Part shown: piece after piece, positions 57,686 to 64,000 of the stretch | Position numbering within the stretch: position 1 is the first letter of the stretch | Layout of the letters: every line of letters begins with the position of its first letter | DNA from: Azotobacter vinelandii CA | GTDB taxonomy: Bacteria; Pseudomonadota; Gammaproteobacteria; Pseudomonadales; Pseudomonadaceae | Assembly (NCBI RefSeq): GCF_000380335.1 | Contig: NC_021149.1 | Location: forward strand, 186,001 to 250,000 | Direction: 5' to 3' | Length of the DNA: 64,000 nucleotides | The notes under the pieces: model-generated | Told to the model about the DNA's origin: nothing | Database searches by the model: none | What the model saw: the letters and a program-made list of their open reading frames with translations, nothing else | Translations under genes and position numbers: made by a program

Positions 57686-58504
57686 TTAAGAAGCGGTGGT
57701 GTGGTCGAGGAAACGGCTGCGGATCTGCGCGCCGAGCAGGTTGACGAGGCTGACCAGGACCAGCAGGACGGCGATCAGGGCCAGGGCCTCGCGGTATTCG
57801 AAAAGGTGGAAGGCGGTGATGATCTCCAGCCCCAGGCCGCCGGCGCCGATCGCGCCCAGGGTGGTGGCGGCGCGGATGTTGTGTTCCCAGCGGTAGAGGG
57901 CGACGTCGACCAGCCGTGGCAGCACCTGCGGCAGCACGCCGAAGCGCAGCACGCCGAGCACCGGGACGCCCTGGCTGCGCAGCGCGTCCACCGGGGCGCG
58001 GTCGACGTGTTCGAAGATTTCGGCGAAGAACTTGCCGAGCATGCCGGTGGAGTGGCAGGCCAGCGCCAGCACGCCGGGCAGCGGGCCGAAACCCACCGCG
58101 GCGACGAACAGGATGCCCCACAGCAGGCTGGGGATCGAACGGATGCTGTTGAGCAGCAGCATCACCGACTGGCGCACCGGTGCCGGGGCCAGGTTGCGCG
58201 CGGCCAGGGCGCCGAGCGGCAGGGCGGCCAGGATGCCGCCGGCGGTGCCGGCGACGCTCATGGACAGGGTATCCATGAGCGGCTTGCCCCAGCTCGACAG
58301 GCGCTGGAAATCCGGCGGCCAGGCATCGAGGCCGAGCGTCCAGAGCGTCGGCAGCATTTCCCGGTAGCGCTCGGCATCCAGCGCGCCGGCCCAGCGGGCG
58401 GCCAGCAGGATGGCGCCGAGGCAGGCGGCCAGCAGCAGGCAGGACAGCCAGGCGCGCCGGGCGGCGATGCGCAGTACCGCTTGCTGCTGGGCGGGGATGT
58501 TCAT
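57686..58504 (-). CDS. PhnE-like ABC permease for an oxyanion
   Basis: The 272-residue protein has about six hydrophobic segments and the permease pattern of PhnE-type importers: LMDTLSMSVAGTAGGILAALPLGALAARNL, LLNSIRSIPSLLWGILFV and ALYRWEHNIRAATTLGAIGAGGLG (EAA loop). It is the fourth gene after anfR, overlapping the binding-protein gene by 4 bases. The substrate is inferred only from family: phosphonate, phosphite, phosphate or another oxyanion. Confidence 0.87.
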   Translation of the reverse strand: MNIPAQQQAVLRIAARRAWLSCLLLAACLGAILLAARWAGALDAERYREMLPTLWTLGLDAWPPDFQRLSSWGKPLMDTLSMSVAGTAGGILAALPLGALAARNLAPAPVRQSVMLLLNSIRSIPSLLWGILFVAAVGFGPLPGVLALACHSTGMLGKFFAEIFEHVDRAPVDALRSQGVPVLGVLRFGVLPQVLPRLVDVALYRWEHNIRAATTLGAIGAGGLGLEIITAFHLFEYREALALIAVLLVLVSLVNLLGAQIRSRFLDHTTAS

Positions 58505-59391
58505 TTCGCGTTCACCACGGCGTCTTCCGGGTGGTCCTTCTCGATGACCGAGATCCAGTTGCGCACGCGATCCACGTCCGAGTCGACGCAGGGGATGAAG
58601 GCTTCGGCGCGGAACACGCCCAGCGCGGCCGGGTCGCTGGTGCTGATGAAGGCCCTGCGGATCTTTTCCTTCACCTCGGGAGCCAGCCCGGAGCGGAACG
58701 TCCACATGTATTCGGGGATCGCCGGGGAGTCTTCGAGGATGCGCACGCTTTCCGCCTTGATCTTGCCTTCCTTCAATAGGCGTTCGTAGATCGGCTTGGA
58801 CAGGCCGCCGGCGGCGACCTTCTTGCTGGCGACGGCGAGGGCGACCGCGTCGTGGGCGCCGAGCACGCGTAGGGTGTAGTCGCGCCCGGAGACCAGGCCG
58901 GCTTCGGCCAGCATGTAGCGCGGCACCCAGGTGCCCGAGGTGGAGGCCGGGTCGCCGAAGGCGACTTCCTTGCCGCGCAGGTCCTCGAGGCTGCGCGCCG
59001 GGCTGTCGGCCGGGACGATCAGCACCGCCTGGAAGGTCGGGCCGACCTGGGCGTGGGTCGGTCGGGCGAAGGGTTCGAGCTGGACCTTGCGGCTTTGCAG
59101 GATGTAGGTGATCGGCCCCAGATAAGCGATATCGATGCGACCGAAACGCAGCGCTTCGCTGGTCGCCGCGTAGTTGGCGCCGACGGTCAGTTCGACGGGG
59201 ATGCCGAGGGTCTTTTCCAGATGCGCGCGCAGCGGTTCGTTGAGGCGCATCACGGTGGGGGCGGATTCACCGGGCAACAGGCCGACGGTGAGCTTCTTCG
59301 GCATGGCCGAATCGTCGGCGTGGGCAGCGAGGGCGACCGGCAGGAACAGTACGGCGAGCAACGGGCGCAGACGCTTGAACAGTCGGGTCAT
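58501..59391 (-). CDS. PhnD-like periplasmic oxyanion-binding protein
   Basis: The 296-residue precursor has a signal peptide (MTRLFKRLRPLLAVLFLPVALAAHA) and PhnD features: VGLLPGESAPTVM, DIAYLGPITYIL, FGDPASTSGTWVPRYML (oxyanion loop) and KKVAAGGLSKPIYERLL. The PhnD group binds phosphonates, phosphite or related tetrahedral anions. Gene order ATPase-binding protein-permease equals phnCDE. Position in the anf operon suggests the ligand matters during alternative nitrogen fixation. Confidence 0.87.
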   Translation of the reverse strand: MTRLFKRLRPLLAVLFLPVALAAHADDSAMPKKLTVGLLPGESAPTVMRLNEPLRAHLEKTLGIPVELTVGANYAATSEALRFGRIDIAYLGPITYILQSRKVQLEPFARPTHAQVGPTFQAVLIVPADSPARSLEDLRGKEVAFGDPASTSGTWVPRYMLAEAGLVSGRDYTLRVLGAHDAVALAVASKKVAAGGLSKPIYERLLKEGKIKAESVRILEDSPAIPEYMWTFRSGLAPEVKEKIRRAFISTSDPAALGVFRAEAFIPCVDSDVDRVRNWISVIEKDHPEDAVVNAK

Positions 59392-59407
59392 GGAGCTTTT
59401 CCTTTCG

Positions 59408-60256
59408 CTAGGGAGGGGTGGATTCCGGGGCGGAATGCAAAGGGAACAGGCGTTCCTGGGCCGCGGCGTCGAAACGCTCGGGACTACCGTCGAAGACGAC
59501 GCGGCCATCGCCCAGGCCGACGATGCGTTCGGCCAGCCGGCGGGCCAGGTCGAGCTGGTGCAGGACGATGACCAGGGTCAGCGCGTGCTCGCGCACCAGA
59601 CGGAGGAATTCAGCGGCCAGGCGTTCGGCGAGGGCCGGGTCGACCGAGGCGAAGGGCTCGTCGGCCAGCAGCAGTCGCGGCTTGCGCACCAGGGCGCGGG
59701 CGATGCCGACGCGCTGGCGCTCGCCACCGCTGAGCCGGGCGACCGGGTCGAGGGCCTTGCCGAGCAGGCCGACCTCGGCGAGGGCGGCAAGGGCCTCCTC
59801 GCGCATCGCCCGTGGCCAGGGCAATGGCGACAGCGGGTGGCGGCGGTCGGCGAGGCCGAGCAATACGTTGTCCAGCGCCGACAGGCGGGCGATCAGCGCA
59901 TGCTCCTGGAATACCGTGGCGCTGCCGCGGCGGTGGGCGAGCAGGCTGGCCGGGGTCCGCAGGGGACCGATGCCGTCCACGCTCAGGGTGCCGGATGCGG
60001 GGCGCAGCAGGCCGTTGAGCGTGGCCAGCAGGCTGCTCTTGCCGATGCCCGAGGGGCCGACGATGGCGGTGATGCTGCCACGCCGGATCTCGAGGTCGAT
60101 GCCGTCGAGGATGGGCTTGCCGCCGCGCTCGATCGACACGCGGTCGAGCCGCAGCAGCACCGGCGAGCCGTCTTCGGCCGCCGCCGGCGCGCTGCGCCTC
60201 GCGCTCGTGCCGAGCGCGAGGGGGGGATCGAGGGGCAGTTGGTAGCTGCCCGTCAT
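59408..60256 (-). CDS. PhnC-like ABC ATPase
   Basis: The 282-residue protein has Walker A GPSGIGKSS, signature LSGGERQRVGIARAL, Walker B LLLADEPFASVD and an H-loop His in VLHQLDLARRL. A ~30-residue N-terminal extension precedes the ABC domain. It belongs to the PhnC group and energises the importer encoded with it. Its start (60256) overlaps anfR by 4 bases (ATGA), so it is translationally coupled to the nitrogenase accessory genes. Confidence 0.88.
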   Translation of the reverse strand: MTGSYQLPLDPPLALGTSARRSAPAAAEDGSPVLLRLDRVSIERGGKPILDGIDLEIRRGSITAIVGPSGIGKSSLLATLNGLLRPASGTLSVDGIGPLRTPASLLAHRRGSATVFQEHALIARLSALDNVLLGLADRRHPLSPLPWPRAMREEALAALAEVGLLGKALDPVARLSGGERQRVGIARALVRKPRLLLADEPFASVDPALAERLAAEFLRLVREHALTLVIVLHQLDLARRLAERIVGLGDGRVVFDGSPERFDAAAQERLFPLHSAPESTPP

Positions 60257-60738
60257 GCCTCGCGCTCGATCAGGTAATCGGCGTTGCGCACGCCATAGCC
60301 CAGCGCCTTGCGCAGCCACAGCGGCGGGTTGCTGCCCATCATCCGCTGCAGGTGCGCGACCACTTCGTCGATCTCGCGGCTGTGCTGCATCTTCACCGGG
60401 AAAACCCCGGCGTTCTTCACCTTGACCGCGGCGAAGTCGCTGAGGGCGAGGGTGAAGAGCACGGCACAGCCTTGCATGGCGTCGACGCGCAGCTGGACCT
60501 GGTCGACCGAGGCGCCGCCGGTCGGGTCGCCCATGGAGCAGCCGGCGCCGCCGCCGGGGCCGCGCTTGCCCTCGCCGCCGCTCTTGCCGCCGCCCTTGAA
60601 CTGGATGACGTCGAGGAAACTGGCCTCGTCGTAGGTGACGTCGTAGATGACGATCTGCTTGGCGGTGGCGAAATTGGCGTCGACCTGCAACAGGTCGTTG
60701 CTGGTGATGGCGATCTTCAGATGGCCGATCTCGTTCAT
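60253..60738 (-). CDS. anfR: AnfR, NifX/NafY-like nitrogenase accessory protein
   Basis: The 161-residue protein has the dinitrogenase-cofactor (NifX/NafY/VnfX) domain: LKIAITSNDLLQVDANFATAKQIVIYDV at the start, LRVDAMQGCAVLFTLALSDFAA and the family ending NPPLWLRKALGYG. A Gly/Lys-rich insertion (GGGKSGGEGKRGPGGGAGC) is unusual. The family carries FeMo-co-type precursors between scaffold and enzyme. From its place after anfO it is AnfR, reported as needed for Fe-only nitrogenase in A. vinelandii. The assignment of O and R between the two genes rests on order. Confidence 0.82.
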   Translation of the reverse strand: MNEIGHLKIAITSNDLLQVDANFATAKQIVIYDVTYDEASFLDVIQFKGGGKSGGEGKRGPGGGAGCSMGDPTGGASVDQVQLRVDAMQGCAVLFTLALSDFAAVKVKNAGVFPVKMQHSREIDEVVAHLQRMMGSNPPLWLRKALGYGVRNADYLIEREA

Positions 60739-60800
60739 GTCCGTTTCCTCGCGTCGGGTGGGCTCAGGCTGGGCGCCGGGCGCGGCCCGGCGCGCGGGAT

Positions 60801-61706
60801 TCAGGTCATCGGCAGGCCGACGACGTTCTTTTCGTGGGCGAAGCGCAGGCGGAAGGCGTCCGGCAACCTGGTTCCGCCGTCGGTGCGCGCCAGCCAGCGG
60901 GGCAGCTCGGCGACGGCGATGCGCCCGGCCTTCAGGGCCTCGACCGGCACTATGTAGAGGCGGTCGTCGAGGCTGATGTAGAAGTCGATCGGATGGCGGG
61001 CGGCGTTCTCGCCGTACTTGCCCAGATCGATGCGGTAGTGGCTGTCCTCTTCGAGCTGCAGGCGCGGGTTGTCGCAGTCCAGGCGGACATGGCGGTTGAA
61101 CCAGGCTTTCTGGCGGAACTGGAACAGCACCCGGTCGTCGTCGGCGAAGGAGCGGATCTCGGCGACGATGTCGGCGTAGTACTGGCCGAGCAGCAGTTCC
61201 TCGTAGGCATCGCTGTAGGGCTGGTCGAAGGATTCGAGGTAGCAGGCGACGCAGGCGGTGAGCAGTTCGAGGCCGGCCTGGGTGATCAGCAGGCTCAGCG
61301 CGCAGCGGTTGTAGGTGCAACTGGCGCGGATCAGGCCGTCGTCGCGGATTTCGATGGCGCCGTTCTGCTGGATCGCCGCGGCGCGGAACACGCGCAGGAT
61401 GCGGAAGATCTCGGCCATCAGCTTTTCCGCCGGGGTGCGGCGGGGCAGGGCGAGGTAGCGTTGCCAACTGCCCAGGTCGGCCAGCGACGGGTCGCGGGAT
61501 TCCTGCCAGTCGGCGAGCAGGGCGTAGGCACTGGTCAGGGCCAGTACCAGGCGCGCCGGCACCTGACGGGCGGTCGCGCTTTCCGGCTCCGCGAAGCTCA
61601 GGCGCCGGGGGCGGGTGTAGGGTTCGATAGGACGGTGTTCCGGTCGGGCGCACAGCTCGCCGAAGCAGGCGCGGTAGTGGGCGACCATTTCCTGTCGCTG
61701 TTTCAT
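60801..61706 (-). CDS. anfO: AnfO, Fe-only nitrogenase accessory protein
   Basis: The 301-residue soluble protein lies directly after anfK. It has no common domain that can be named; it contains ACFGELCARPEHR, a CTYNRCALSLLITQAGLELLTACVACYLE segment with several Cys and RLDCDNPRLQLEEDSHYRIDLGKYG. By position in the anfHDGKOR order it is AnfO, an accessory factor needed for Fe-only nitrogenase. GGGAG precedes the ATG at 61706; frames upstream of this run through the structured spacer. The biochemical role is unknown. Confidence 0.72.
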   Translation of the reverse strand: MKQRQEMVAHYRACFGELCARPEHRPIEPYTRPRRLSFAEPESATARQVPARLVLALTSAYALLADWQESRDPSLADLGSWQRYLALPRRTPAEKLMAEIFRILRVFRAAAIQQNGAIEIRDDGLIRASCTYNRCALSLLITQAGLELLTACVACYLESFDQPYSDAYEELLLGQYYADIVAEIRSFADDDRVLFQFRQKAWFNRHVRLDCDNPRLQLEEDSHYRIDLGKYGENAARHPIDFYISLDDRLYIVPVEALKAGRIAVAELPRWLARTDGGTRLPDAFRLRFAHEKNVVGLPMT

Positions 61707-61828
61707 GGCATCACTCCCGGGAATGCGGCATGGCGGCCGGATCTGGAATACGGGGCGGAGGCCCCGGCCGGAGCCGGGAGCCGCCGGGGGCGGGAGCGGT
61801 TTTCCGGTGCATCGGCCTGCCGTCGGAA

Positions 61829-61908
61829 CGACCTCGGGCGTGACGGCTCGCAACTCCCTCGCCCATGCATGGGCGAGGGGAGATCCGTGCATGCCGTCAT
61901 CTCGGTCG
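61829..61908 (-). promoter_or_regulatory. Multi-part RNA hairpin between anfK and anfO
   Basis: A central perfect 12-bp palindromic arm pair (CCCTCGCCCATG/CATGGGCGAGGG, 61856-61879) is enclosed by TGACGGC (61841-61847)/GCCGTCA (61893-61899) and CGACC (61829-61833)/GGTCG (61904-61908). There is no T-run, so it is likely not a simple terminator. It may stop RNA decay into anfK or partly terminate transcription. Confidence 0.65.
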
Positions 61909-61951
61909 GCTCGACAGCCGGAGTGCGTGGAAACCGCTCCGGCACCTCAAC

Positions 61952-64000
<2,049 letters not shown>

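Noticed and set aside
60253-61653. Single fused AnfO-AnfR reading frame
   Set aside because: The long frame reads the anfO region out of its coding frame; anfO and anfR are separate, each with its own ribosome site.

Overview
The window is high-GC (about two thirds G+C) DNA from a gammaproteobacterium of the Pseudomonas/Azotobacter lineage. The right edge carries the 3' part of the iron-only nitrogenase operon (anfD end, anfG, anfK, anfO, anfR, all on the minus strand). The left half is classic Pseudomonadaceae chromosome: engB/cytochrome c4/dsbA, zwf/hexR, pycR/pycA/pycB, trpI/trpBA, cbpA-cbpM. This combination points to Azotobacter, probably the A. vinelandii group. No rRNA or tRNA gene and no CRISPR array was seen.

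Layout. 0-9 kb: the end of an RND efflux pump gene, two small lipoproteins, a PagL-type lipid A deacylase, a sulfur-handling set (Blh-type metallo-hydrolase plus two YeeE-type membrane proteins), a c-type haem protein, an AmiD-like amidase, a nuclease/phosphatase-fold protein, dsbA and cytochrome c4. 9-22 kb: engB, zwf and hexR with a palindromic HexR operator between them, two-subunit pyruvate carboxylase with its LysR regulator, a flavin monooxygenase-like protein, dodecin, a decayed fecR fragment, and trpI/trpB/trpA. 22-33 kb: lower-GC accessory DNA with two glycosyltransferase-like genes, cbpA-cbpM, a TauE exporter with an AraC regulator, and a complete FecI/FecR/TonB-dependent receptor iron-uptake unit with two Fur-like boxes. 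33-40 kb: small stress-type genes (ClpP-like, KGG-repeat, CsbD, endonuclease I), a 314-bp MITE-like element with nested inverted repeats, a CMD/MerR pair and a His-rich exported protein. 40-56 kb: AsmA, a tightly overlapped five-gene cluster with no recognised function (substrate-binding-like protein without signal peptide, cysteine-rich P-loop GTPase, soluble ABC ATPase, nitroreductase-fold protein, GCS2-like ligase), an epimerase and exported alpha-glucosidase pair, and a 1195-residue fusion of a flippase-like membrane domain to an MgtA-type P-type ATPase. 55-57 kb: an MNT nucleotidyltransferase/partner pair, a Pseudomonas-type REP pair, a dTMP-kinase-like gene and a YdcH-like gene.

57.4-64 kb: the anf region. 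The nitrogenase genes appear to continue without a clear terminator through anfO and anfR into a PhnC/PhnD/PhnE-like oxyanion ABC importer and a Nif11-domain small protein, ending at a strong hairpin with a T-tract. Neighbouring genes overlap by 1-4 nt at several joints, and two long hairpins lie in the only sizeable gaps (anfG-anfK and anfK-anfO). This suggests one transcription unit whose segments differ in mRNA stability.

The strongest candidates for undescribed biology are the five-gene GTPase/ABC/nitroreductase/ligase cluster (43.0-47.5 kb), the linkage of the oxyanion importer and Nif11 protein to anf, and the flippase-P-type ATPase fusion.
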